From contig JACDNU010000025.1 of the NCBI GenBank assembly GCA_017656505.1, forward strand, positions 1 to 36,392: a stretch of 36,392 bases of DNA. The letters are read 5' to 3'. The notes under the pieces were generated by a model, which searched no databases, was not told where the DNA came from, and saw nothing but the letters and a program-made list of their open reading frames with translations. The position numbers and the translations under genes are program-made. Origin of the DNA: Archaeoglobus sp. (GTDB lineage: Archaea > Halobacteriota > Archaeoglobi > Archaeoglobales > Archaeoglobaceae). This document shows positions 7,513-15,064 of the stretch, in pieces. Each line of letters begins with the position of its first letter. The first letter of the stretch is position 1.

Positions 7513-8571
7513 ATGATTATGAGGGTGGGCATTCTGTCAAGATGGAATGCCACTTGTGGGGTTTCGTTGCATGCTGAACTCATCGCTTGGGAGTTCATCA
7601 AGATGGGCTTGGATGTAAGAATCTTCGCCCCCTATATCCGCACTGCAAACCGCTGGTGGCACCATCGAATCATCAAGGAAGATGAGCCTTTCGTAACCAG
7701 ATGCTACTCTGAACTGAGGCCGAGGGACTTCTCAGGGGGCAGTCTCGAGTTTGATAAGATTGTGAAAGAGAAGTTTGACTTTTTCATTGTGGAATCTTAC
7801 ACGAGCATCCCATACACCGAGGTTGAAAAGTTGGTTGAAAAGTTGGACTGTTTTAAGATAGTTGTTATCCACGAGGGCAGCAGGGCGGACATAAGATATC
7901 TCGATCTCAGAGTATTCGACTCCATAGTCGTTTTTGACGAGAGGTACATCAACGAAATGCTTCCCGAATACCACGATATCGCTAAAATAATACCCTATCC
8001 CTGCCATCCCGTCGAGAAGGGGAGCAGAAAGTTTGCAGAAGACCGCCTTACCTTCTTCAGTTTCGGCAGACAGCCCGTTGTTGAATATGCCGACTACATC
8101 GAGGCTTTAGAGTGGTTATCGAGGAAATACGACTTCGTTTACAAGATAGTCAGATCTGACGGCTTCCTGCCTTTCGATAAGCCATGGATCGAGCAGAGCA
8201 ATGGTAAGATTCCTAACAGCGAGCTTTATTCGTATCTACATTCAGCCGACATTCATCTATTGCCGAAGGGAAACACGAGCTACGTCGTGGTTTCCTCAAC
8301 CCTCTGCCAGTGTCTGGGAAGTCTGGTGCCAACAGTCGTACCTAATACGAGGCATTTCGAGAAAGTCGACAAGGAAGCGGTAGTAATCTACAAAAGCGTT
8401 GAAGAGCTTAAAGAAAAGCTTGTGGAGCTTATTGAGAACGAGAACCTGAGAAAGAAAATTGCAAAGGCTGCCGAGAGATACGTGGAAAAAAACAGGGTTG
8501 ACAAAATAGCTAGGATGTTCTTAGATCTCTACACAGATCGGACCCTACTTCACTCTGTTGCTGTCCAGTAA
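7513..8571 (+). CDS. GT4-type glycosyltransferase
   Basis: 352 residues with a GT-B layout. The N-terminal Rossmann half begins MRVGILSRWNATCGVSLHAELIAWEF, with the glycine and His of the acceptor-side loop. The C-terminal half contains LTFFSFGRQPVVEYADYIEAL, SYLHSADIHLLPKGNTSYVVVSS and PTVVPNTRHFEKVDKEAVV, typical of GT4 nucleotide-sugar binding, and it ends with the usual helix (LIENENLRKKIAKAAERYVE). The donor is probably a GDP- or UDP-sugar; mannose is suggested only by the neighbours. An alternative start is ATG 7519, two codons in. Its last 27 bases overlap the 3' end of the GH130 gene on the other strand. Confidence 0.85.
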   Translation: MIMRVGILSRWNATCGVSLHAELIAWEFIKMGLDVRIFAPYIRTANRWWHHRIIKEDEPFVTRCYSELRPRDFSGGSLEFDKIVKEKFDFFIVESYTSIPYTEVEKLVEKLDCFKIVVIHEGSRADIRYLDLRVFDSIVVFDERYINEMLPEYHDIAKIIPYPCHPVEKGSRKFAEDRLTFFSFGRQPVVEYADYIEALEWLSRKYDFVYKIVRSDGFLPFDKPWIEQSNGKIPNSELYSYLHSADIHLLPKGNTSYVVVSSTLCQCLGSLVPTVVPNTRHFEKVDKEAVVIYKSVEELKEKLVELIENENLRKKIAKAAERYVEKNRVDKIARMFLDLYTDRTLLHSVAVQ

Positions 8572-9585
8572 CGCCATGAGATTTGAAACGTCTATCTCAC
8601 CTATCACAACAGCCGAGTCAGCGGCTCCGTAGGAGATCAGCAGAGAATCGTCAATCAGCTGCGCCCCGCATGGGAAAACGACAAACGGCCTGTCACCAAA
8701 AACCTCGTAGGGTTCGCTTGGTTCAAGAATATAATGCGGCGTTACGGCTGTGATCTCCAATTTTTTGTTCATCAGCACCGCGAAAACCCGGTAAATCTTC
8801 GTCTCCCTGTCAACGCTGTGCATCAGCAGGAGATACTCTTTATCGATTTTTACTGGAGGTGTCCCCCATCCTATCTTCTCCTCGAACTCCTGAGCCTCCA
8901 AAGCGAGGGAAGTGTTCTGTACCGTCACCTCTTCAAACTCCTCAGCTTTCAAGGATTTCTCCGGAACCTCGCTTATTACCGGATAGAACTTCTCGTCGCT
9001 CATGTGTAGGCGGTGGAATAGGGCAAGCTTGTCCTTTGCCTTGAAGAGGAAGGCATCCTTGTCGCTGATAACAAATCCCCTCAGCTCGGGGGAAAGTCTG
9101 TAGACAGATAGCTTCCTCCAGTGGTCGTTTTCTTCGACAGCCGTAATTGGTAGGGTTCTCTCAGTCCTTATCGACGGATCGAAGTAGTTCACGGTTCTAC
9201 CGCAATAAGTCATGTACCTTCTGCCATCGATCTCGTAAACTCGAGGATCTTCGACCCCCCAAAGGTCAAATCTGTTGTTCGGGAAGACTTTGATCTCGGC
9301 TGTATAATGTCCAGAGAAGGCGTTCGTGTAGATATCTCGGTGGGGGACGAAGATTTCAGCAACGGCACTCGCGTAGGTGAAGTATCCTAACACAATTCTC
9401 GCGTAAACTGTGATCTCTCCATCCTCTACAACGAGTGAAGGATTGAAGATCGTGACAGGATTATCTACAGGATACCTCTTTAGGTGAACTCTATTTGCCG
9501 TTATAACGCAGAGTCTCCTGACTAAATCTTCCGTTTTATTTTCTCTGCAAACTTCAGCGCCAATTTCACAGATGAGCCTGAACAT
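8545..9585 (-). CDS. GH130-family mannoside phosphorylase or mannosidase
   Basis: 346 residues with the five-bladed beta-propeller signatures of glycoside hydrolase family 130: NPVTIFNPSLVVEDGEITVYAR (43-64), GVEDPRVYEIDGRRYMTYCG (110-129) with the probable catalytic acid D113, GWGTPPVKIDKEYLLLMHSV, and the closing YGAADSAVVIGEID. GH130 enzymes phosphorolyse or hydrolyse beta-1,4- or beta-1,2-mannosides. I cannot settle phosphorylase versus hydrolase without mapping the phosphate-binding basic residues. There is no signal peptide, so it acts in the cytoplasm. Its 3' end overlaps the glycosyltransferase. Start ATG 9585 is 26 bp after a TATA-like box. Confidence 0.85.
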   Translation of the reverse strand: MFRLICEIGAEVCRENKTEDLVRRLCVITANRVHLKRYPVDNPVTIFNPSLVVEDGEITVYARIVLGYFTYASAVAEIFVPHRDIYTNAFSGHYTAEIKVFPNNRFDLWGVEDPRVYEIDGRRYMTYCGRTVNYFDPSIRTERTLPITAVEENDHWRKLSVYRLSPELRGFVISDKDAFLFKAKDKLALFHRLHMSDEKFYPVISEVPEKSLKAEEFEEVTVQNTSLALEAQEFEEKIGWGTPPVKIDKEYLLLMHSVDRETKIYRVFAVLMNKKLEITAVTPHYILEPSEPYEVFGDRPFVVFPCGAQLIDDSLLISYGAADSAVVIGEIDVSNLMALLDSNRVK

Positions 9586-9606
9586 CGACCTAAAATTTTC
9601 TCCACC

Positions 9607-9614
9607 CTTTTAAA
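9607..9614 (-). promoter_or_regulatory. TATA box of the GH130 gene
   Basis: TTTAAAAG on the minus strand, preceded by an A/T-rich stretch, is centred 26 bp before ATG 9585; no Shine-Dalgarno site intervenes. Confidence 0.55.
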
Positions 9615-9679
9615 TTTTTCCTATTTCTCATCACCACCTCTTCCACTGAATCACTTCAATTTTTAGCATGTCTCATCCT

Positions 9680-10567
9680 CTAATTCAGGGCATAGATTCT
9701 GCAAACCAGAGTTTTGTTCCCTTCAATCCTGTACTCTTTCGTAATTGCAGGAATAAGACAGGATTGTCCACTTTTAAGCTCCAAAACCTCGCCATCGCTC
9801 TCGAGAATCGCTGCTCCTTTTAAAACCAAAAGGATGTTAAATCCCTCGATTCTAAATTCTCTGGTATCGGAAATGTTAACGACCTCTGCTCCAAACTTTT
9901 CCATCTGAACCTTGCCCTTTTCACCCTTTACTTCTTCAACAGGAGTGATCTCCATTTTAAGAGCTTTCAAAGCCTTATCAAGCTGTGCAGCTCTTCCACT
10001 GAAATCGTAGATTCGGTAAGTTATGTTTGAATTCGAGGAGATCTCCAAAAGCTTTACCTTCTCTGCGAAATGAATCGTTCCGGCAGGAATCCTGAAAGAG
10101 TCGAGGAATTCAGCCTCGAATTTGTTCATTTTGTCCAGAACTTCTGGAGCAGATACTTGAGAAGGCTCCACCTCTTCTTTGAAACCAATATAAACTTTCC
10201 CCTTTTCGAGGATTAGCCAAGCCTCGTCTTTGCCTGACTCTTTTTCTCTTAGAACTCTCGCCACTTCATCGCTGGGATGGACTTGAACGCTAATCTGCGA
10301 ATTTATATCCAGTAATTTCACTAGAATGGGCAACGATTCAGAATCTTTACCGACAATCTCTCTTCCTGCAATCTTGAGAAGCTCCAGAAAATTCATTTTT
10401 TCTCCGTTAATTATAACGATGGAAGGCTTGGATGGATGGGATGAAAACTCCCATGATTCCCCGATTTTTCTGTTGTCTTTGATACCTTTAAATTCGGCTA
10501 TCCATTCATCTCCCCAAGGCTTCTCCACAAGGTTCGGCTCCTGTAGGATGAACCTTGGGAGTTCCAT
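9680..10567 (-). CDS. manA: Mannose-6-phosphate isomerase, class I
   Basis: Interconverts fructose-6-phosphate and mannose-6-phosphate, feeding GDP-mannose synthesis. The 295-residue cupin shows the family motifs KPWG (16-19), GESWEFSSHP (36-45), VQVHPSDE (94-101), DEAWLIL (114-120), PAGTIHFAE (161-169) and EISSNSNITYRIYDF. The zinc ligands are Q95, H97, E115 and H166. This is the short class I form, without the extra domain of some homologues. The ATG at 10567 follows a TATA-like box by 25 bp. The gene is on the same strand as the GH130 gene, with 94 bases between them holding that gene's promoter, so they are adjacent but separately transcribed. Confidence 0.93.
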   Translation of the reverse strand: MELPRFILQEPNLVEKPWGDEWIAEFKGIKDNRKIGESWEFSSHPSKPSIVIINGEKMNFLELLKIAGREIVGKDSESLPILVKLLDINSQISVQVHPSDEVARVLREKESGKDEAWLILEKGKVYIGFKEEVEPSQVSAPEVLDKMNKFEAEFLDSFRIPAGTIHFAEKVKLLEISSNSNITYRIYDFSGRAAQLDKALKALKMEITPVEEVKGEKGKVQMEKFGAEVVNISDTREFRIEGFNILLVLKGAAILESDGEVLELKSGQSCLIPAITKEYRIEGNKTLVCRIYALN

Positions 10568-10587
10568 AAAAGATTGTGGTTGGAATT

Positions 10588-10596
10588 GATATTTAT
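10588..10596 (-). promoter_or_regulatory. TATA box of manA
   Basis: ATAAATATC on the minus strand is centred 25 bp from ATG 10567, predicting a leaderless transcript. Confidence 0.6.
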
Positions 10597-10639
10597 CTAT
10601 GCGGTTGACGCTAGTTGGATTTTAACTTAATTTTTCTAT

Positions 10640-11428
10640 CTATCGTTCAGCTTTAAGCTTTTTCAGAAATTCCAGCACATATTGGTTGAATTCCTCGGGA
10701 TTCTCAACCTTAGCGAGATGAGCAGAATCCTTAACCATCTTCAGCTCGGCATTCGGTATGAGCCTTGCAATCTCCTCTCCTATCGCTGGAGGAGTTGTAA
10801 CATCCCTTTCTGCCACTAAAACGAGTGTTGGTACATTTATTTTTGGGAGTAAACTCTCAAAATCAATTTTTGCCAGTTCGATTGTGGCTTTCTTATAGAA
10901 TTCCTTGTCATTTTTCCTTATAACAGTCTTGACGAAATCCTTCAGATCCTCTCTATCCTGATGGATCGAGAGGTTCGCTATGAATTCTGCTATCTCCTCC
11001 ATGCTTGCTTTCTCAACGAGCTTAAGTCTCTCCTCGAAAAGGGGTTTTGCGGCTTCAGGCAGCTTATGCAGGGTGTTTGCGAGGATTAAAGATTTCACCC
11101 TTTCCGAATACCTCTCGAAGAAAGCCATGCATACCGCTCCTCCCATTGAAAGTCCAAGCAGATTTGCTGATTCTATTTCCAAAAAATCCATTAGGTTTTT
11201 CACGTCGCTTGCAAAATCGTAAACGGATATGCTTTCTGGCACATCGGACATCCCGAAACCTCGTAAATCAAGGCTTACAACTCTGAAATGCTTTGAAAAC
11301 TCATCATACTGAAACGTCCAACCTTCCAAGCTTTCGCCAAGGCCGTGGATGAGGATTAAAGGTTCCCCCTCTCCGACTTCAAAGTATCGAAGCTTCAAAC
11401 CATCTGAATCGAAAAAGCCAAATCGCAT
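10640..11428 (-). CDS. Alpha/beta hydrolase
   Basis: 262-residue alpha/beta-hydrolase fold protein. It has an oxyanion-hole HGLGES motif (29-33 region), nucleophile S94 in GLSMGG, probable acid D209 in VAERDVTTP, and H237 in DSAHLAKVENPEEF, so the Ser-Asp-His triad is complete. The lid region (about 120-190) is charged and helical. It is cytoplasmic, with no signal peptide. The substrate cannot be predicted; related enzymes include esterases, lactonases and C-C hydrolases. A TATA-like GATTAAAAA (plus-strand view) is 24 bp upstream of the ATG. It is divergent from ribH. Confidence 0.9.
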   Translation of the reverse strand: MRFGFFDSDGLKLRYFEVGEGEPLILIHGLGESLEGWTFQYDEFSKHFRVVSLDLRGFGMSDVPESISVYDFASDVKNLMDFLEIESANLLGLSMGGAVCMAFFERYSERVKSLILANTLHKLPEAAKPLFEERLKLVEKASMEEIAEFIANLSIHQDREDLKDFVKTVIRKNDKEFYKKATIELAKIDFESLLPKINVPTLVLVAERDVTTPPAIGEEIARLIPNAELKMVKDSAHLAKVENPEEFNQYVLEFLKKLKAER

Positions 11429-11447
11429 AGGAATAATTTGCTCAAAA

Positions 11448-11456
11448 GATTAAAAA
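11448..11456 (-). promoter_or_regulatory. TATA-like box of the alpha/beta hydrolase gene
   Basis: TTTTTAATC on the minus strand is centred 24 bp before ATG 11428, with no Shine-Dalgarno site between them. Confidence 0.5.
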
Positions 11457-11461
11457 GGTAG

Positions 11462-11473
11462 CGATTGCAATCG
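11462..11473. promoter_or_regulatory. Perfect 12-bp palindrome upstream of the hydrolase promoter
   Basis: CGATTGCAATCG is its own reverse complement. It lies 5 bp upstream (hydrolase direction) of the TATA-like box, a position suited to a regulator binding site. Confidence 0.45.
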
Positions 11474-11502
11474 AAATGATATTTGCACTTACGGATCATT
11501 CA

Positions 11503-11529
11503 CAGACTAATCCCAGACTATTCTCAGAC
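11503..11529. repeat. Three CAGAC direct repeats, 11-bp period, upstream of ribH
   Basis: CAGAC starts at 11503, 11514 and 11525; the first two copies read CAGACTA and the third CAGACAA. The array ends a few bases before the ribH TATA-like box, so a protein could bind the three copies on one helix face. Confidence 0.55.
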
Positions 11530-11532
11530 AAA

Positions 11533-11541
11533 ATATTAAAA
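11533..11541 (+). promoter_or_regulatory. TATA-like box of the ribH operon
   Basis: ATATTAAAA lies about 38 bp before ATG 11575, leaving a leader of around 12-15 bases that contains the GGTGGTAG ribosome site. Confidence 0.5.
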
Positions 11542-11574
11542 TAACCTGATCTATTCCCAAGCGTTGGTGGTAGA

Positions 11575-12006
11575 ATGGAAAAGATCAAACTCGGCCTAGT
11601 TGTTGCTGAATTCAATCGGGATATAACCTACATGATGGAAGTTCTCGCTAAAGAGCATGCTGAGTTTCTCGGAGGCGAGATTACGGACATAATAAGGGTT
11701 CCGGGTGTTTTCGACACTCCCATAGCTGTAAAGCGAATCCTTGAGAGATCGGATGTTGATGCGGTCGTTGCTGTAGGAGCGGTCATCGAAGGCGAGACTG
11801 AGCATGATGAAGTGGTTGCCCAGCATGCAGCCAGAAAGATCATGGATCTATCGCTCGAATACAACAAGCCTGTAACCCTCGGCATCTCTGGCCCGGGAAT
11901 GGGCAGGATCGCTGCCCAGAAGAGAATCGAGTATGCTAAGAGGGGAATTGAGGCAGCTATAAAGCTTGTTAAAAGGTTGAAGGAGTATGACGAGCAGAAG
12001 GGTTAA
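11575..12006 (+). CDS. ribH: 6,7-dimethyl-8-ribityllumazine synthase
   Basis: Condenses 5-amino-6-ribitylamino-uracil with dihydroxybutanone phosphate in riboflavin synthesis. The 143 residues show the archaeal RibH pattern: LGLVVAEFNRDITYMME, VPGVFDTPIAVKR, GAVIEGETEHDEVV with the catalytic His in TEHDE, and GISGPGMGRIAAQKRIEYAKRG. It is not the paralogous archaeal riboflavin synthase RibC, which lacks the GETEHDE and GPGM motifs. The family forms icosahedral or pentameric assemblies. GGTGGTAG lies 4 bases before the ATG. The 3' end overlaps the aminotransferase gene by 20 bases. Confidence 0.96.
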   Translation: MEKIKLGLVVAEFNRDITYMMEVLAKEHAEFLGGEITDIIRVPGVFDTPIAVKRILERSDVDAVVAVGAVIEGETEHDEVVAQHAARKIMDLSLEYNKPVTLGISGPGMGRIAAQKRIEYAKRGIEAAIKLVKRLKEYDEQKG

Positions 12007-13117
12007 TGCTGTAGCTCCTTCGGCAACCCTCAGGATCTCCGAAGCTGCAAAGAAGCTAAAACGAGAAGGGAAGGCCGTAGTTGACATGAGCGTCGGGGAG
12101 CCGGATTTTCCAACTCCATCTTTTATCATTGAAGCAGCCTACAAGGCGATGAAAGAGGGAAAGGTGTTCTACACCCCAACTAAAGGCATACCAGAGCTGC
12201 TTGAAGCCATCTCATGGAAGCTTAAAGAAGAAAATGGTTTGGATTTCTCTGCTGACAACATAATTGTAACTCCCGGAGCCAAGTATGCCATTTTCGAAGC
12301 GATAATGTGCCTGATTGATGAAGGGGATGAAGTCATCCTCCTCGATCCTTCTTGGGTGACTTACGAAGCATGCATCCTCATGGCAGGTGGCAAGGTTGTG
12401 TGGGTTCCGCACACTGAGGACTTTAAAGATGCTCCTGTAGAGGAATTCATCACCTCCAAAACCAAAATGATCATCTTCAACTCTCCAAGCAATCCTTTGG
12501 GGGTAGTTTACCCAGAATCATTCTTAAAGAAGCTTAGAGATCTTGCAATAGATCATGATCTGCTGATTATGTCAGACGAGATTTATGAGAAGATAATCTT
12601 CGAAGGAAGGCATGAGAGCATAGCTTCGCTCGATGGAATGCTTGAAAGAACGATCCTGATAAACGGATTGTCGAAGACTTATTCGATGACAGGCTGGAGA
12701 ATTGGCTATGCTGCTGCCAGAGGAGACATCATCAAAGCTATGGCGAGAATGCAGTCTCATTCAGTAAGCCATCCCACCTCTTTCGTTCAGTATGCGGCGG
12801 TTGAAGCGATAAAAGGTGATCAGAGCTTTATCGATGACATGGTAGCAGAATTCAAGGCGAGAAGGGACATCCTTATGGAAGGGTTGGATAAACTTGGTAT
12901 AAGGTATGCCCCACCACAGGGGGCCTTCTACGTCTTCATGGACGTTGGGGAAGATAGCCTAGATTTCTGCGAGAGATTTCTGAAAGAAAGCTACGTTGCA
13001 ACAACTCCAGGGGCTGCCTTCGGAAAAAGCTACAATACGTGGGTAAGGGTTAGCTACGCAACCTCCCGCGAGAACATTCGGGAAATGCTTAACCGGCTTG
13101 ATAATTTTATGGGGTAA
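11987..13117 (+). CDS. Class I/II aminotransferase (aspartate-aminotransferase type)
   Basis: PLP-dependent fold-type I transaminase, 376 residues. Visible landmarks: the N-terminal MSVGEPDFPTP (34-44), FYTPTKGIPELLEAI, the PSNPLG segment with N169, SDEIYEKIIF with D197 and Y200, and the PLP Schiff-base K230 in INGLSKTYSMTGWRIGYA with R238. The C-terminal WVRVSYA arginine binds the substrate alpha-carboxylate. Specificity (aspartate, aromatic or other) cannot be fixed from sequence. ATG 11987 lies inside the end of ribH, so the two are co-transcribed; the pairing need not mean a shared pathway. An AT-rich stretch follows. Confidence 0.93.
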   Translation: MTSRRVNAVAPSATLRISEAAKKLKREGKAVVDMSVGEPDFPTPSFIIEAAYKAMKEGKVFYTPTKGIPELLEAISWKLKEENGLDFSADNIIVTPGAKYAIFEAIMCLIDEGDEVILLDPSWVTYEACILMAGGKVVWVPHTEDFKDAPVEEFITSKTKMIIFNSPSNPLGVVYPESFLKKLRDLAIDHDLLIMSDEIYEKIIFEGRHESIASLDGMLERTILINGLSKTYSMTGWRIGYAAARGDIIKAMARMQSHSVSHPTSFVQYAAVEAIKGDQSFIDDMVAEFKARRDILMEGLDKLGIRYAPPQGAFYVFMDVGEDSLDFCERFLKESYVATTPGAAFGKSYNTWVRVSYATSRENIREMLNRLDNFMG

Positions 13118-13236
13118 TTTAATTTTATAAAATAATATTTTCATTAACGTACGAAACAGGCAGATTTTTTCAATAATTCCTCTGATTTTTGAATTACTGG
13201 TTTCGTAGGCTTGAAGAGTTTTGAAAAATAGCGCAA
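13118..13236. other. AT-rich intergenic stretch after the aminotransferase
   Basis: It contains T-rich segments suited to termination (13118-13145) and a loose inverted repeat, ACGAAAC near 13150 against GTTTCGT near 13200. I see no coding potential. Together with the following promoter and mini-ORFs it makes up the roughly 300-base gap before the FMN oxidoreductase. Confidence 0.5.
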
Positions 13237-13245
13237 TATTTATAT
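13237..13245 (+). promoter_or_regulatory. TATA box of the FMN oxidoreductase operon
   Basis: TATTTATAT is centred about 32 bp before the first mini-ORF ATG at 13273, so transcription should start near 13267. The palindrome at 13244-13268 lies between this box and the predicted start site. Confidence 0.6.
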
Positions 13246-13268
13246 GCATTAAATCGGCTTTAATGCAT
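13244..13268. promoter_or_regulatory. Perfect 10-bp inverted repeat over the TATA/start-site region
   Basis: The arms are ATGCATTAAA (13244-13253) and TTTAATGCAT (13259-13268), separated by TCGGC. Spanning the end of the TATA box to the predicted start site, it is well placed to act as an operator for a dimeric repressor. Confidence 0.6.
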
Positions 13269-13272
13269 TAGT

Positions 13273-13314
13273 ATGTCAAGTAATATCACAGAAAGAATGA
13301 GATGTTTTGCTTGA
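13273..13314 (+). CDS. Possible 13-codon leader ORF
   Basis: ATG at 13273 encodes MSSNITERMRCFA and then stops. It lies just downstream of the predicted transcription start, so it could be read as a near-leaderless leader peptide. The gene after it has its own Shine-Dalgarno site. No homology is claimed and the ORF may not be translated. Confidence 0.2.
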   Translation: MSSNITERMRCFA

Positions 13315-13329
13315 TGGGAGGAGATAAGT

Positions 13330-13419
13330 TTGCTGAAGGTAGTTGCTAAGCCGGAAGGTATGCATGAGATACCATCTCTGCGAGGTTTGCGTAAGGGCTT
13401 TTTGAGTTATGGGAGGTGA
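13330..13419 (+). CDS. Possible 29-aa upstream ORF with strong Shine-Dalgarno
   Basis: A TTG at 13330 preceded six bases earlier by GGGAGGAG opens 29 codons (starting MLKVVAKPEGMHEIPSLRGL, ending SYGR) and stops at 13417-13419, inside the GGGAGGTGA that serves the next gene. The ribosome site and the junction argue for translation coupled to the downstream FMN protein. It could be a small accessory protein, a leader peptide or a gene remnant. I recognise no family. Confidence 0.35.
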   Translation: MLKVVAKPEGMHEIPSLRGLRKGFLSYGR

Positions 13420-13424
13420 ATAGG

Positions 13425-15011
13425 ATGGGAAATTTGAGAAGGCCGAATGCTAATGATGCAACTGGAACGTTCAATCGTTCCAGAAACGTTGTTCCGATGT
13501 CCGGGCTTTGCTCAAGGTGCGTTGACGGCTGTAAAGGGGGATGTGAGGTCTGGTTGGCATCTTTCAGGGGGAGGGAGGTGTTGTACCCTCAGCCCTTTGG
13601 GGAGATAACCGCGGGAGCAGATAAGAACTATCCTGTGGACTACTCCCACTTAAGCATTCAGGGCTATGCAAGGGGAGCAAAGGGTCTGGAAGGTGAAGCG
13701 AGTCCTGACGAGGCTATCTTTTCGAATGCTGATACTACGACAGAATATGGGTGGGAGAAAAAAGTGAAGATGCTCATCCCCATTTTCACGGGGGCATTGG
13801 GATCTACTGAGATAGCTCGGAGGAACTGGGAACATTTTGCAGTAGGTGCTGCTATCTCTGGCATTACAATCGTGTGCGGAGAGAATGTATGTGGTGTAGA
13901 CCCCGAACTTGAGCTTGATTCAGAGGGAAAAGTAAAGAAGTCGCCTGAGATGGATCGTAGAATAGAGATATACAGAAGGTTTCATGAGGGATATGGAGAG
14001 ATACTCGTTCAGATGAACGTTGAAGATACGAGGCTTGGTGTTGCTGAATATATTGCAAGTAAACATAACCTTGAGACGATCGAACTCAAATGGGGACAGG
14101 GAGCAAAGAGCATAGGTGGCGAGATAAAGGTAAAAGATATAGAGAGAGCAATTGAACTTAAGAAGAGAGGATATATCGTTTTGCCTGACCCTGAAAATCC
14201 TGCAATTAGAGAAGCATATAAAAGAGGGTCGATCAAAGAATTTGAGAGACATTCAAGGCTCGGGTTTGTAAGTAAGGAATCCTTTTTGGAAGAGATAGAT
14301 AGGCTAAGAAGTATTGGGTTCAAGAGAATCACACTGAAGACCGGTGCTTATTCTGCTGTTGATCTTGCGATGGCATTGAGGTTTGGAGCAGAGGCGAAGC
14401 TTGACTTGATCACGATAGACGGTGCACCTGGAGGAACAGGAATGAGCCCGTGGCCGATGATGAACGAGTGGGGAATCCCCACGTTTTACCTTGAATCTTT
14501 GACCTATCAATTTTGCCGGAAACTAGAGGAAAATGGTTTTAGAGTTCCTGATATTGCTATTGCCGGAGGTTTTTCCACCGAAGATGGGATATTCAAGGCA
14601 ATAGCCATGGGAGCACCTTATGTGAAGGCGGTATGTATGGGAAGGGCACTAATGATTCCGGGAATGGTAGGCAAAAATATCGGAAAATGGCTGAAAGAGG
14701 GCAGTTTGCCAAAAAACGTCTCCAAATATGGAGATAGCGTGGAGGAAATCTTCGTCTGCTACGAAGAGTTGAGGGATAAGTATGGAAGCGAGATTAAAAA
14801 CATACCCTTAGGGGCAGTGGCCATGTATACATTCTGCCAGAAGATAAAGGTGGGGTTGCAGCAATTAATGGCAGGTAGCAGAAACTTCAAAATTTCAACG
14901 ATATCTCGCAGCGACTTAATGGCTTTAACTGAAGAGGCAGCGAAGATTTCAGGAATTCCATATGTAATGGAAGCTTATAGGGAAGAGGCAGAGAAGATCT
15001 TGGAAGGATGA
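13425..15011 (+). CDS. FMN-binding glutamate synthase-like oxidoreductase
   Basis: 528 residues. The bulk matches the FMN/TIM-barrel synthase domain of glutamate synthase: MLIPIFTGALGS, IELKWGQGAKSIGGE, RITLKTGAYSAVDLAMALRF and LITIDGAPGGTGMSPWP. The glutaminase and the canonical NAD(P)H-subunit domains are absent, so ammonia-dependent glutamate synthesis is unproven. The N-terminus carries a four-cysteine motif, CSRCVDGCKGGC (C29, C32, C36, C40), probably an Fe-S or metal site, and a second pair sits at C151/C156. ATG 13425, seven bases after GGGAGGTG, is preferred over the upstream in-frame GTG at 13416, which overlaps that site. Probably a redox enzyme of unknown substrate. Confidence 0.85.
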   Translation: MGNLRRPNANDATGTFNRSRNVVPMSGLCSRCVDGCKGGCEVWLASFRGREVLYPQPFGEITAGADKNYPVDYSHLSIQGYARGAKGLEGEASPDEAIFSNADTTTEYGWEKKVKMLIPIFTGALGSTEIARRNWEHFAVGAAISGITIVCGENVCGVDPELELDSEGKVKKSPEMDRRIEIYRRFHEGYGEILVQMNVEDTRLGVAEYIASKHNLETIELKWGQGAKSIGGEIKVKDIERAIELKKRGYIVLPDPENPAIREAYKRGSIKEFERHSRLGFVSKESFLEEIDRLRSIGFKRITLKTGAYSAVDLAMALRFGAEAKLDLITIDGAPGGTGMSPWPMMNEWGIPTFYLESLTYQFCRKLEENGFRVPDIAIAGGFSTEDGIFKAIAMGAPYVKAVCMGRALMIPGMVGKNIGKWLKEGSLPKNVSKYGDSVEEIFVCYEELRDKYGSEIKNIPLGAVAMYTFCQKIKVGLQQLMAGSRNFKISTISRSDLMALTEEAAKISGIPYVMEAYREEAEKILEG

Positions 15012-15064
15012 AAACACCTCGCGTAACGTATTGCGGATAAAAGAAGTTGTCAAAAGGCAATTTG

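Noticed and set aside
13416-13424. GTG start for the FMN oxidoreductase
   Set aside because: The GTG is part of the GGGAGGTGA ribosome site; ATG 13425 is correctly spaced from it.
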